Shown piece after piece: positions 43,430-56,654 of a DNA stretch of 64,000 nt. The stretch's first letter is position 1, and the number at the start of each line of letters is the position of its first letter. The DNA comes from Lateolabrax maculatus. Its lineage: Eukaryota > Chordata > Actinopteri > Acropomatiformes > Lateolabracidae. The stretch lies in assembly GCA_031216445.1 (NCBI GenBank), contig CM062209.1:28397001-28461000 (forward strand), given 5' to 3'. The position numbers were made by a program, and so were the translations under genes. The notes under the pieces are model-generated. The model searched no databases, had not been told where the DNA came from, and saw only the letters and a list, made by a program, of their open reading frames with translations.

Positions 43430-43675
43430 CACATTCCTCGCAGTTTTCGTTTTATTCATCATCCTCTACAAAAGACACATAGCACATATTTAGTAATTTT
43501 CTGTTCATACTCTGTACTGTAAATTATACTTACTTAGCACTAGCACTGTAGTACTTGTCTTGTCTGTACTTGTCTGTAATTGTCTGTACTTGTTACGCAC
43601 CAATACACCACAGCAAATTCCTTGTATTTGAAAACCTACTTGGCAATAAACCCAATTCCGATTCCGATTCCGATT
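43430..43675 (+). repeat. LINE 3' end fragment
   Basis: AAATTCCTTGTATTTGAAAA, then CTACTTGGCAATAAACC and three GATTCC units, form a known type of fish LINE 3' terminus with a short tandem tail. No coding remnant. Confidence 0.65.
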
Positions 43676-44934
43676 TTCTCATACTTTGAATTGTCTCTTA
43701 GGTATGAATGAAAGGCATGTACAGATAGTTCTCAACAGTGGGAAAAGCACTTATTTGACCTGAAATCATAATGCCTTATTCTTAATGAATATGGAGTTTA
43801 AATATGATTGAAATTAACTAACAAACCGCAAAATGAATAGTCTGTTTTATTGAGTTTTTTTAGATTTCATGATTTTGTTGGCATATTGTGGCACACCAGT
43901 TTATAGTTCATCACTTCACACCCAGCTGCCTCAGGGTCTTTGCAAGTCATGATATCATCTAATATCTTGACATGACTGTCACATGACCACCTCCTACATA
44001 TACCTACATTTTGCCTTAGACATGTTCCCTCTTTATTTTGGTCACAGTGCAGCTCTGATCTGATATCATGTTGTTGACAGCTGCATTATAATTAATAGTG
44101 CAATAGCTTGCACTGCCAACCAGTTGTGACAACATTTTTTTCCCACATCCTGTGCAGCAGTGATGTACTGTGGCATTATAGTACCTCACTCCATCACAGC
44201 TGGGTGTGGTCACAAGAACAACACACCACACCTGACCACTCCCAGCTGTGATGTTGGGTGTGTTTAGAGGTTCAACCAAATTTCAACCCATAGTGGCCAG
44301 TGCAGCTATGTTTTTCTTCCTTCTAAAATCTTGATACTCAAAATCATAGTCACAAACCCTTGTGAAAGGTGTGCTTTAATCTGTAGCTCTTATGATTTCA
44401 TCCACTAGGACTTTTATGTAATACTTCAGTTTCAGCTTTGGTCCATATATGTTAAAATACATTCATTCATGAGTCATCTATGTTTATCAACAGTATCTAA
44501 TGTGATTTCTCTCTCCCATAACTGCCACTGTTTATTGCATAGACAGACAAAGAGTGTCTGTGGGTGCTAATGCCAGAGAGCCAGAAAGAGAAGAATGAAA
44601 TAGCAGAGGATGTGTGTAAATGAGAGTGAGGAGAGGCACGAAGCATAGCATACATAGCTGAAATAGCTGATGTTGACTTGTTTGTGTAGAGTCGGAAACG
44701 CTGCATAGCTGTATGTGTGTGCGGCCATGTGTTTGTGTTTGTGAGGTACAGCCACTGTGTGCTGTTTGTCTCCAGTCTGTGGATTTTCCTTCTTCTCTGT
44801 CCAGGTTGACTCTATCCCTCATCTTCACTCTTCGTCATCATCTCCTTCCCTGTGTCTCACCTCTTCTTCCTCATTCTCTCTTGCATTGACTTTGATTCTA
44901 TCTATGAATTGCAACCACTGAACATTGCAGATGA
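43676..44934. other. Intergenic, nothing recognised
   Basis: No gene and no clear repeat. Confidence 0.5.
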
Positions 44935-45290
44935 CTGTACATCAGAATCAGAATCAGCCTTATTGGCCATGAATGCGTACACATACACACACAGGGTGGT
45001 AGAACGAGATTTTGCTACTTAAAAAAATATTTAAAAAAATCATTATTCATGGTGGCGTGTGGAGGATGAGTTAAGGAGTCCCATTGCCTGCGCAAATAAG
45101 TTGCTCTGTAGTCTAGTGGTATGGCATGGTATTTTAATATCCTTTGGGCCCTGTGCAGGCACCTCACCTCACCGAAATCACTGAACCTCAGTAGATGGGT
45201 ACCAATGATGTACTGGGCAGTATTAATCACATGCTGCAGAGCCCTCCTGTTCTGGACCGTGCATATCTGATGTCAATTAGTGATGTTTCC
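44935..45290 (-). mobile_element. LINE 3' end with ORF2 C terminus
   Basis: On minus: INTAQYIIGTHLLRFSDFGE, then VRCLHRAQRILKYH and DSLTHPPHATMNNDFFKYFF, resembling the C-terminal TAQ-I-G...RC--RA-KI--D block of fish LINEs, followed by a 3' UTR ending GGCTGATTCTGATTCTGATG. 5'-truncated. Confidence 0.7.
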
Positions 45291-48200
45291 AGTCAGAATA
45301 CTTTCTAACTTTGTAACCAAGGCTTCTGTTATAAGTTTGTATCCAAGCTGAGCTAACATTGACAAGGTTATTTTTTCTCAGACTTGGCAAAGTTTCCCCA
45401 GAGGCACAGAAGACATTATCCAACTGTTTTCATATATGTTATCTTTTGTATATAAAATCAGTGTAGTGCCCCTTTATTACATTATGAATATAATACGAGT
45501 CTTTGAATTTCCACATGTACCATCTTAAGTATACATAGTAAGAATATATTTCACTCCTTTATTTTTCCATTCATACTCACTCCTGCTTTTGTTCTCTTCC
45601 TACACGTCCTTCCAGTTTTGACCAGTTATTATTGTGGCCTGTTAGCCACTGTCAACGCTGTAATCATCATAGCTGTGGTGGCCTGCTCATGACATGAGGG
45701 CTGTGCTGTGATTTGGACAAATTGCAATGAGATGTCTTTGCTTATCCAAGGGTGAAAAACACTGGTTGGGACACATAGAGCTGGATCAGAAAAAAAAAAA
45801 AAGTTAAGGGGAATATTTTCTTTGTCAGTGAAAAATCGAGAATGTAATGTCTTTTTAAACTTAAGTTCTTGTGGTTGTTGTAGAGAAGACATACGTCATG
45901 CAAATGTGGTAAGGCTTTACTGAATAGTCTGACAGAACTCTGCACGTTTAAACACATTCAAACATATTTCTGAAACATGTTTTAAAAAGTGCACCTGTGT
46001 GTCCCATCACCTCAATTGCAGATTAAACTAAACATCTGGAACGAAACATGTTTTTTTCACTGCGTGAGAAAATCAACGTGTGGCCTGAGAGTATATGAAA
46101 TGTCTGAGTTGTGTGAGTCTCACAGTCAACGTGTGGGTGTTGGCAGCCCTGCAAACATGCTAAACCTGTTTAACCCAAACATTAACAATTTTAATGTGCA
46201 AGTTAGAAAATTAATTTGAACTGTAAATAATGAAGTCCGGTCAAAAACTATTTGGGCCTAATATTTTGGTTCTTGACATTTAGTAGGTTAGCAAACTATC
46301 TTACCTGGACTACTGTTGCTAGGTTGAATTTTAAAATTGTTAATTCCATGTTATTTCACTTTTATTCTTTTTTTCATACAGACCATAGTTAGGAGCAGCC
46401 GTGGGAAGAAAAAATCTTAACGTCAGCTTCCCAGCTGTAATTCTGCGTTAGAAATGTTGGGAATTCCTGACAGCTACAATATCTCCCAGAAGTGTGAACA
46501 AAGCAGTGGTAAAATGCCTGCAAAGCCATCATTGCTGGCAGTTAAAGAAAAATAAAATCCCCAGAAGAACATTAAAAAAGTTAATTCAGCTAATCAAAAA
46601 ATAGTGTTCTGTTTTCACTTGATAATGAGCTGCTACAAATATAATATATATAATATATATTTCCCAAGTTAGAGAGGCTTTCCCATTCTTCCATTTTGCC
46701 ACCATAGCTTAAATGCTAAATTAGCTTTTAGCTTTTTTGCTATTTTGTTTGATACTTGACACTTTGATACAAGCACTAGTCTTAATAATATTAATTAGCT
46801 CCTTTTCCTAATTTTCCATTGTCACTGAGCTGTAGCTAGTTTTAGACAGATAAAAACTGATTATGATGGTCTCCAGAGGAGAGATATTTATGTATGTATT
46901 ATGCAATCCACTCCATTACCTTACAATGAAGCCAAAGGTGCTTGAAAGATTGATTTGAAGGAGTACAGTTTCACCCTGCATTAGCATGAAAAAAACATAT
47001 CATAGGTGTATTGATGAAATATCTGCATGTCTCAACAACTCTTTGTTTTGTTTATTGTTGACAAGACTTGCGAGTCTTTGCTTGAGACCTCATAACAGTT
47101 GCGAATACACAAGACGCCTGCAGAAGCATACTGACACAACCAGTCTTCTGGATGATCCTGCTGAAGATACTACAGTATACTACTGTTCATGGATTAGAAT
47201 GTTGGTACATAAATCAGTTGAAATTAATTAATTTGTATGTTTTGTCACTCGGCTATTTGGTCTTTAATTTACTATTTGACTTTCTTTTGTATCTATATTG
47301 AGAGCTTTCTTATACGCCTCCTCCCCACACACCCCCATACTGTAGCCTTCAAAGAATATTACATCCTAGTCATTACGACAAGAGTGTGTAAAGCTACAGC
47401 CAGGTCTGATGTCCTTAGCACTGTATGTCACTTATCTTTATTCTGAAAGCTTGGACTGGCGTTTGCTTTCCATCTGATGTTACACATTTTTCACAGGCTA
47501 CATATTGGATGGCACCTCATACAGAGTGCACAGAAATGATCAGCAAAAGGTTTAAGACTCCACGGCTAAAAGTTGACCTAGGTCAACCTCACAGATTAGA
47601 GCTGTATCTTCCGGGCCAGGTCTAGAATGTGGCCGCTGCTAAAATCACAGGTTACAGAAGGTCACTTTGCACTGGGCTCTACGTGGACCGAGCTCCACCC
47701 AGCAAGGTTGGACACACCTCTGACCACAGATCCCACGGCCAAGCACAGTCAAACCTAGGCGTTATCACCTTGGCTGCACTCCCCTAAAGACCAAATGTTA
47801 CTGTGAAACATCAATTAATGCACAAGCTAGGAGACTTCACATTTGACTCCTATAAACCTGAAATCTTCTTTGGAAACTTTGTTGTTCTATTAATGTTACC
47901 TATCAAATTGAATAGATACTCTAATGAATGTTTGATAATCAGTGTGTTTCAAGCAGTCATGAAGTGCTGCAGAATTTGTGCATCCACTTCCCCTCAACTT
48001 GATTGGTCTACATCTGTTTCAGCGGCTGTAATACATTAGTTTACTGTGAGTTAACTGTCAGTCGAGAAACTTGATATGCCTTTTTTTATGTTACTCTCTG
48101 TCTGGAGAGTATAGACACTGATTCCTAGCATCTCTTCCTGTGTAGCCGCAGTTTTGCTAGCTTGTCTAATTAAATTCAATCTGTCACTGTGAGTTTCTTT

Positions 48201-48673
48201 AGTCTGTCTTTCTGAAAGAGGAGAAATGTGTTTCTGGAGTTCATTATAGTATACATTTAATATACATGATAATGAGTATAAACAACAGAGCTTACTAGAA
48301 TTTGTGATTTTAACAACAAACCAACTGTTGGTATTCAAAAAATAATACAGCTCCCATGAAGTTTGCTCCCATGTCATGTTATGGTAACCGTTTCTTCCTG
48401 TGATATTCACGCACACTTTCTTGTAATGTACTCTTCCCAACTTTTTACACCTTTTTACTTACTTTTTAATTTCTACTGCCAAACAATGCCCACGTTGTTC
48501 GGACTTCCCTATCTATTCTCTATAGCTCACCACTTGACTGGCATCAGTCTGTCAGGCTGGTGGCCTTTAACCTTAACAGTCTATTTGCTTTTAGGAAACA
48601 GTGTCCATTAAGAGCCGTTAGAATAGAAATAAAAACAAAACCATACGACATGACTTTTTTTGTTTTGTTTAAT
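45291..48673. other. Intergenic, nothing recognised
   Basis: 3.4 kb of mostly unique AT-rich DNA. Several 60-90 codon frames have no recognisable motif. 47800-48040 is unique and could be conserved, but I have no positive sign beyond sequence complexity. Confidence 0.5.
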
Positions 48674-48681
48674 CTTCTATC

Positions 48682-49850
48682 CAGGGGTGGGTAGTCACTC
48701 GTTACAAGTATTGCAAATGAGTAAAAAAGTAGGGTTTTTTTGAGGAATGGTAACTTTTCACGATCCTTTATAATTTACTTTTACTTTTTACTTGCATATT
48801 TTTGGGGGCCAGTAAACTACTTTTAACTTTGCTACATTTACATTCTACAAAAGTTTGTTATCTACTATGCATTTTGCTACATTAACAAAAATGAGGTGTC
48901 ATCCAAGCTGTGTGCATGCAGCTACTCAGAAGAGCTTTAACCAGTCTCTCTTGTGGTACAAAGAGACATGTGCTTGTCCCAGATATTAATGAGTTGGGCA
49001 AATGCAAAAATGGAGAAAATCAGGCAAATACCTTTTCAATTTAAAGTTTTGTTCTTCTACTAATGTATCTCAAATCCAGTAACTGCACACAAGGCCACTG
49101 GTGGCCATGTTGGACTGCTGCCTTTCACAAGTTGGCACTAATACTTTCGCTTTCGGTTTGTGGCGTTAATTAGTCTATGCAGAACAAATGTAGGCTACAC
49201 ACCGTATAAACATCTTGGTCAGATAATCACTGGATTGATTCCGATATATTAACAGAATCCTCTCGTTGTGCAGAGCCTGATTTCTTCTGATGGAAATTAA
49301 TTTATTTTATTTTCTTCTTTTCTTCTCACATTGGTTGCTAATTTTTTTAGCGATGCCTGACGATGAATTCATTAAATAGAATGCCGCCGGTGGAACTGAT
49401 CTTGGCCTTCACTCAGTAGTCCACCAGTTGTCATTTATTCAGGAAACAACAATGTTTGAGAAGCAGTGTAAAGATTATGTTCATAGATGGTTTAGGAATA
49501 ATCATATTGTATTGGGTCCCTGTGCTATAGAAGGTAAATCATATGCAGCTCCCTTCATATCAAAGCAAGTGGTTGGGTGATGTCAGCTGATGTAACACTT
49601 ATTCCAAAAAGAGACTTGAGACTTGACTCGGACTAGCATGAAATGACTTGTGAAGATCTCTGGCCCACACACACTAAAAAATATTAAACACAAAGTAACC
49701 TGTAATTTGAGTCGTTTATTGACCGAGAACTTGAATACTTTATGTGAGTAGGTTGGTCAAATAGTAATTTTTACTTTTACTTGAGCAAGTTTTATGGAAG
49801 TAATTGTACTTTTACTTAAGTAGAGATTTTCAGGGCTCTACCCACCACTG
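48682..49850. mobile_element. hAT-type non-autonomous DNA transposon
   Basis: The ends CAGGGGTGGGTAG (48682) and, inverted, CAGTGGTGGGTAG (49850) differ at one of 13 positions. Flanks CTTCTATC (48674-48681) and CTACTGTC (49851-49858) form an imperfect 8-bp target duplication (6 of 8). Subterminal TTTTACTT and TTAAGTAGAG blocks are typical of this fish family. No transposase. Confidence 0.82.
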
Positions 49851-49858
49851 CTACTGTC

Positions 49859-51260
49859 CTTGTCTATACAAACTGAGTGAACCACATTACATGCTGTTGA
49901 GATTATATTCCAAGGCTGGATTCTTGCTTATTTGTGTTGTTAAAAATGCCAGTGTAAGTTTTTTTTAGTCTTAGAGCAAAAGTTTGGGTTTCAATTTGAC
50001 TCTACAGGAATATATTTACTCTAAATACGCTGTAAATGTCCTCCTAAAGTGTTATCATATCTTCATCATGCAGCCAGGAATATTTAGTGTTTTTTTTTTT
50101 TTTTCATTTAGAGTGTGACAGTGTGTTGGAGACAGACATTAATTCTAACTACTCACAAACCCAAGCCATCTAATCAACAAGCCCCTGTTAAAACTTAGTC
50201 CATTCTGGACAGTTAGCTCAAACCTGCACCTAACCACTATTAACAGATTGTATTTTTACACCCTGGCTCAAGTCACAGCACAGCCAATCATAGTAGCATC
50301 TGGAGAAGCTGCTATTGTTGTGTTTTGTGTATTAGTGACCATAAAAAGTCTTCATAGGGCCCAATAGACCCACTCTGGGATGCCAGAGACTAAACACAGG
50401 GGCCACAACTAGGAAACAGTTGTATTGTTATTCGTAAAGGCAGACACCCTCCCTTTTGAGTGCTGTTGGGAGAGCCACCATTACAGGTAGTTGCGAACTG
50501 TCACTACTTGTTTAGATGAGGGCCTAGTACACAATGACCTGCTGCAGGGTACAATGACTTCAAATAAGTTTCAAGGTAAACTACCCCTGCACAACAGAAG
50601 GGCTTGGGCCCGTCAAGTCACAGACACTGAGGGCCACCTTGCGTATTGAGCTGTGTATTGGTAATTCGTTGTTTTTGAGGTTTTGAGCATCGTAAATGAA
50701 GAGAATAATAACATGTCTGTGCCACGTTTGCCAGTGAAAGGACAGTAAATGGAGGAGGGCTGGGGTGATGTTGTGACCCTGCAGAGCAATAATATTGTGA
50801 TCAAATAGAGGGAAGCTGCATGGGAGCCTGGCCCAGTCTAAGGGTCTGGACAGGATCACAGTCTGAGTGAACTTTAAAGATGAGCTGTTATTACCACATA
50901 TGTCCTAATTCCACCTGCTGTTTTGTTCTAGTCCTGTAACATGAGGCCATAAGCAGCTTTAAATGCATCACTACTGTCCCCTAGTGGTAGTTTCTGTTAA
51001 GTGCAGTCCAGGACAAATCAACATGAAAAATTCCTGTCACTGTTTCAACATCATCACATCAGAATAGCATATACATTATATTGCAGATAGGTTTGTATTT
51101 ATAAGTACATGTGAGCGAGCATGTAGAAATTTGACATTTAGCTATTATATTAGCTTCAGGTCAAGTGAACAGTCAAGACTGTTGCACAAGCAAGTAATCC
51201 TCTTCGTCTCCTACATTTCTGCAACATATCCATAAATAATCCCACAATTAATGATATAAT
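49859..51260. other. Intergenic, nothing recognised
   Basis: No gene. 50880-51010 looks unique. A 15-T run lies near 50089. Confidence 0.5.
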
Positions 51261-51261
51261 A

Positions 51262-51480
51262 ATTTTTCATTTACATAGCGCTTTTCAAATCTACCAACCA
51301 CTCACACAAGCGCTTTACAACACATGCCAACATTGACCCATTCATACACTGATGGCAGAGGCTGCCATGCAAGGAGCCAGCCTGCTAATCAGGAGCCTCT
51401 AACTGGAGGCCCCCTACAGAAGGAGTCTCGAGGAGGAATCTCAGATAACTAGACAACTGCTCTACCCCCTGCCATGCCGC
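51262..51480 (-). repeat. LINE/SINE 3'-end-like repeat
   Basis: TTTACATAGCGCTTTTCAAA, AAGCGCTTTACAA and the run to CTGCCATGC match a frequent fish repeat read on the minus strand (GAAAAGCGCTATGTAAA end). Confidence 0.6.
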
Positions 51481-52588
51481 TGCACCTTTGTTTCTAGTCA
51501 CTTATAGTATAACTAGTGTCGACAGACAAAGATGTCTACAGAGGCCCATATAAGCAATCCACAAAAGAAGCAAAAGGGAAGAGTTTAATTTTTAAAAAAG
51601 CTCAGTAATTTTTAGAGCTGTACACTGTACATTGAACACGGTTTTTAACCTGAAAACTACTCAAGTAGGAAGAAATAGTGCATTTGTTGGGAACTATTTT
51701 CAGTGGTGGATTAATCCACTTTTGGTGCACTACTGTGTATTGGGGGCAGCACGATGGTGTATGTAGGATTGAGCCAAAATAAACTTGTGTGTGTGTTAAT
51801 GGTGATGGAGGAACATGTCACTGTGCAACAGTGAGGCTTATTGATGTGTTTGTGCAATAGAGCTCTATTGTTGTCAGGAAGAAGATATATCAGGCTGTGA
51901 TACACACAATACTTGTTAGTAGTCATTCAGTGTCGGTTTGAGTCTGAATATGAGTTTTTCTTGACATATAGAAAAATATAATGTATCACCAGATTTATCT
52001 TTTAAACAGTAAGACCTATTGTCAGCATGTGATCCAATACTGTCACAACTACTGTACCTTCCACAAGAGGCAGACTGCAGAACAATAGAATCATATGTAG
52101 ACAAGAAGTCCATCTATCAAATCAACAAAAAGGGAATGTTGGGGAGGCTCTAGTCTCCATGATAAATATTCTACAAGGTATTAATTATTTAGCTCTGTCT
52201 AAAAGTGTTTGGGTTGCAAGAAAAACTGAAATATTATTCCTGACGGTAAATGACAAATGACAAATGAATGTACAATGCAAATGCTTATGTGCGGTTCTGC
52301 AATTCAGTCATATCTTGTCTGTCTTTCAGAAACAACATTTGCGCTGACAAAACTTGTTAAAGTGATTATTTATGAAATCACTGGTCGCTAATTGCTAATT
52401 GTTAATTAAAATCTCGGAATGTTATCATCTAAATAATGTGATACACCACATTTGCAGTTATAAGAAATCCTCTAGGCTATAGCAAAATAACAAAACATGT
52501 CCTTGAATGCACATCGATTTAGTTATGATACTATTAAATGGTTAATCAATAACCTTTGACTCGACAATAGCTTTATATCCAGTTACAC

Positions 52589-52620
<32 letters not shown>

Positions 52621-53055
52621 TCATCCACATCAAAGCCAACAGGTGGAAAAACACCCTAAGACATATACATTGAGAAATGTAAGGCTGCAATCAACATGTG
52701 ACTGCCTTTAATGATGTGGGAGAACAAACATGCGAGAAGTAGAACGGTTAGCAGAAACCAGCTCAGCTCGATGGCTCAGATGCTTATTGGCCCTCCACGT
52801 TAGCATACAAGCATCTGTGGCCATGTCTGTAGCCAAAGGGCAAGGGCAAGGCAATGGTGATTAACATTTAAAACAGGCCCAGGACCCCCCACTCTCCAGC
52901 CCAGCTCTGGAAGACTGATATACAGTCAGTCCATTTCTGATATGATGATGGGATAATGGTTGGGTCTTTAATGATAGAAGATGTGGAAGTTTTTTTAACC
53001 ATTTCCATGATTGCTCAGTGATGTGCTTATTAGTTTATTTTTCTTTCAATGTGCT
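51481..53055. promoter_or_regulatory. Mostly unique DNA; homeodomain/POU motif cluster at 52180-52500
   Basis: ATGCAAAT (52275-52282) is a consensus POU octamer. TAATTGCTAATTGTTAATTA (52389-52408) packs three TAATT cores. CA microsatellite at about 52589-52617. No gene. Candidate enhancer in the fgf8-slc2a15 interval, unproven. Confidence 0.4.
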
Positions 53056-53059
53056 AGAT

Positions 53060-53190
53060 TATGCCATCATTTTGGAAAAGCTTTGCTTACCTCGTACACA
53101 CTGAAACACCAACCCACCGTTTTAATATTTACACACTTTGGAAGCCGTTTTGTAGGGGACAAAAACGCTGTTTTAGCGTGGAGGGCCTAA
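53060..53190. repeat. Dispersed DNA-transposon-like repeat
   Basis: GAAGCCGTTTTGTAGGGGAC and AAAACGCTGTTTTAGCGTGG match a frequent fish repeat (the AAAACGC-GTTTTAGCGTGGA type). Ends not resolved. Confidence 0.5.
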
Positions 53191-54158
53191 ACAGATTTAA
53201 CCAGCTTCACGTGGATGTTCTCTGAGTCACAGGTTCCAATTTTGGCTTGTGACCCTTTATATATAAGCCATGCCAACTCGTGAACCCTCATATTCGTATG
53301 GGCTATCAGCAGTTCAACCAAAGAGTGAGCTTGCTTCATTTCATTAATTTTCAGAGGCTTGAAGAGTTTAAACAATATAGCATTTCACACATGAAAAACC
53401 TAACAAAAATTTGAGAAAAGTCTGAAACATTTTTTTTGCATATCAGTTCAGCATACCCAGTTTCAGTTACCAAGAGAGTAGAAGTAAACCTGCAGCTGGA
53501 GAACAGAACAGAGGGAAACACTGCACAGTAAAAGCTGCATTAAAGTGGTTCATATATTTAATTAAATGAAAAGGATTTATTCTAAATTGTTGAAAATTGA
53601 AAACATTTTTGGGCATTAAATATTCAGGTCTATGAGCGGACTGCAGCTTCACTGAATGATGATGAGGTTCCTCTCGGAGGATCCCAAGTCTGTATGTTGG
53701 TGTATTTATATGTGGGGAAAAACGTATTCATGGCCACAGAGCTGCATGTAAGGCAGTACGACGCTAAAGCATTAAGAACAGGCCAGCCCAGTCGTAAGAC
53801 ACTCACAAAACACTTACAGATTGTAGCAGAGAAGTGCCACATTCATCAGCTATCTGTCAGACCACTTACACACCCACCATCAACAGCTCTAAGAGACAGA
53901 GGACTGAGGCGCTGTTCAGACCTGGCATTAACATCTGTCCTGGGTGATCTGATCACAAGTGGACAGCTGTAAGTACAGACATGAATGCTCCCAAGACGGA
54001 TTGAGGACGCATTGAGATCCGATCACTCAGACCACATTTGGAGGTGGTCTAGGCCACATGCGTCCACACTCTTCAGCAGTGTGTACGCAAATGTGTTCTT
54101 GGCTACATTGAAGGACCGCCTACTAAGCTGACGTCCTCTGCGTAAGTGGAAGTCACAA
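53191..54158. repeat. Spacer, then dispersed repeat copy at 53908-54110
   Basis: 53908-54110 shares ACCTGGCATTAACAT and GATCACAAGTGGACAGCT with 30432-30600 in the same orientation. 53191-53907 has no gene; several 60-90 codon frames are chance. Confidence 0.6.
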
Positions 54159-54929
54159 TAGTTATCTCAAGACGCTTTCACATAGTCTAGACCATACTCT
54201 TTAAAATATTATTTACAGAGACCTAACAGTTCCCACCATGAGCAAGCACTTGGCGACAGTGGCGAGGAAAAACTCCCTTTTAACAGGTAGAAACCTCGAG
54301 CAGAACCAGGCTCTGGGTGGGCGGTCATCTGCATCGACCGAGTTGGGTTGAAAGAGGAGGAGGGGGGGAGACAGAACAGGAGGAGAGACAACAAATCAGA
54401 CTTATAATAATAACAACTGCAGCAGTGAGTGTGGAGCAGGAACATGGGGGCAGTAGACGGCCGGCAATCACAGATCCAGAATCTACAGCTCCAGGGGCGG
54501 AAATACCTGCAGAAAGTGAGAAGGTGAAAAAGCGCAGAAAGCACAAGGACTACCAGGAAGAAATGGAGTTGGTAACCTGTATTAGTGGGATAGGAATGCG
54601 TACAGATAGAGACGGAGAGGAGGAGAGAGAAGCTCAGTGCGTCATAGGAAGCCCCCCGGCAGTCTAAGCCTATAACAGCATAACTAAGGGATGGTTCAGG
54701 ACTCACCTGAGCCAGCCCTAACTATAAGCTTTATCAAAAAGGAACATTTTTAGCATACTCTTAAACGAAGAGAGGGTGTCTGCCTCCCGAACCCAAATTG
54801 GGAGCTGATTCCACAGAAGAGGAGCTTGATAACTAAAGGCTCTGGCTCCCATTCTACTTTTAGAGACTTTAGGTACCACAAGTAACTCTGCATTCTGTGA
54901 GCGTAGTGCTCTAGTGGGGTAATACGGTA
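54159..54929 (-). mobile_element. CR1/L2-type LINE 3' part, truncated at both ends
   Basis: The same family as 14646-16247 and 40229-41073, in reverse orientation (CTTTAACAGGTAGAAACCTC, GACCGAGTTGGGTTGAAAG). It lacks the ATTTGGCGCTAT tail that the other two have, so its 3' end was lost after insertion. 55080-55135 is another small piece of the same 3' UTR. Confidence 0.88.
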
Positions 54930-55627
54930 TATACTACTCCAATAACATTACAGCACGGCAAAATCAGTTCATATCAGCTCTGTCTGACAGCAAAACAGGT
55001 GTCAAACACTGTTTACATTCTCATTTGGTCATTACAAACAGAAATGAGGTGTTTTTGCATGCATAGGTAATATTATTATTGGCACTGGGTGGGCAGCCAT
55101 CTGCAATCGACCAAGTTGGGTTGAAAAGGAAATGCGCATGCCCATCAATTTTATAATTAATAGTTGTTGTTAGCAATCACATCAGTTCTCCCAAGCTCCC
55201 CCACCAAGATGTCCGGCATATACCAATCTCTGAGTCTCTGCAGGATGGAAAGTACTTTCTCATCCTAGATGGAAGGAGTAGATGGTCTAATGTTTCGGCA
55301 GCAGCACCCCCTATTCTTCCTCTCTGGTTTAATTACAGCAGCTGAGAGTGGCTGTAGTGGAGTTGTTGCTGCTCATCGATCTAGTTTTATTACTCAGTGA
55401 CGTTGTCGCCACTCTATCTGTCACTGGCCTTGTTCCATAATAATAGACATTTGTCACTGTCAGGTGCCTCCCTGCTGTAATGCCATCAGCACCACTGACA
55501 CATACACACACAGGGGCTTCTATGACCATAGGGGTACACACTGCAATAAAGATCACAAGAATGCTTATTAGGGACACAGGCACTGCCATTAATTACAATA
55601 CTGGAGGTGACAGGTGTGTGTGTGTGT

Positions 55628-55658
<31 letters not shown>

Positions 55659-56069
55659 TGAGAAAGCGACATGGTGGCATACATAAATGAAATATATTGT
55701 TTTGAATTATGCACAGATTTGAATTTCATTAGGCAAATCATATCAGGAAAACATCAACAGCATCTTGAGCACTGAAGGGTGCATTCACAAACGACCAGGT
55801 AAAAGGCATGTCACAAATCAGAAAATGCAAACACACATACACACACGCACACACACATTTAACCCTCAGTGTACCAAACAAGATAGTCTGCGGACTAGTA
55901 GACCACAGTGTCCTGTGCAACAGCTGTCCAGTTAATCCATCTACAAGCCTGTTTTAGTATCCGCAATAATCATCAGACATCTGACATTGGTAACATATAT
56001 ATTAACTATCTTTATCAATGATATTGAGAAATAAGTTAATTCACTAAAAATGTCACCATACAATAACAA
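54930..56069. other. Intergenic; LINE scrap at 55080-55135 and TG/GA microsatellite at 55613-55658
   Basis: 55080-55135 repeats CTGGGTGGGCAGCCATCTGC and CAAGTTGGGTTGAAA of the LINE 3' UTR. 55613-55658 is TG followed by GA dinucleotides. No gene. Confidence 0.65.
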
Positions 56070-56535
56070 GGGAGGGGGGCGATGTGGAGCAGACAATCTC
56101 CCGGTGTTTATTATTATTATTATAATTCTTGTCTCATTTGTGGTCTGATAAACAGTACATTCAGTGCTCCATATCGCTATTTTCCAAGCAACACATAATA
56201 CAGCCTCTGTGCTTGACTCAAACTGTTAGACAAACTCATAGTCCTTCAGAATGAATGTCATGAACTATACCAACACAGCCAAAATGTTGTTTGTTTCTCA
56301 GCCATTATGTTTGCAAAGTTCCTTCTGAATCCCTCCACTGAAGATATTAAGCTTGTGCATGAGCACAGACTGACTCCTGCTCTGATTGGTCATTTTCGTT
56401 CAGGCAGGGTGGAGGCAGAGGAAACTGATTTTTTTCACAGATAATCTGAGTGTTTCTGTCAGGATATAGTGACAGTTTCAGCAAATATGACAAAAAGTTA
56501 TTTTTTTATAAAAGTTACCTACTGCACCTTTAATT
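56070..56535 (-). repeat. Dispersed fish repeat (AAAGGTGCAGTAGGTAA end)
   Basis: Ends in AAAAGTTACCTACTGCACCT, whose complement is the left end of the repeat nested at 27799. It shares GGAGCAGACAATCT (about 56078) with that copy (reverse orientation, about 28065). Likely a MITE-type element; left boundary uncertain. Confidence 0.55.
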
Positions 56536-56654
56536 AATTGCATTAGCCTTCAGCCCCTGACTGAGTGTTTGTTTTTCACTGTCATCTGGTGGTGACATGA
56601 AATGCTGTAGGGCTGATCCAACTTATTTGTGTTATAGGAAGAAAAAATAAAATA

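Noticed and set aside
54209..54706. 165-codon minus-strand open frame (and 54317-54667 on plus)
   Set aside because: It lies in the 3' part of a CR1/L2 LINE; the same sequence recurs at 15.6-16.1 kb and 40.5-41.0 kb.
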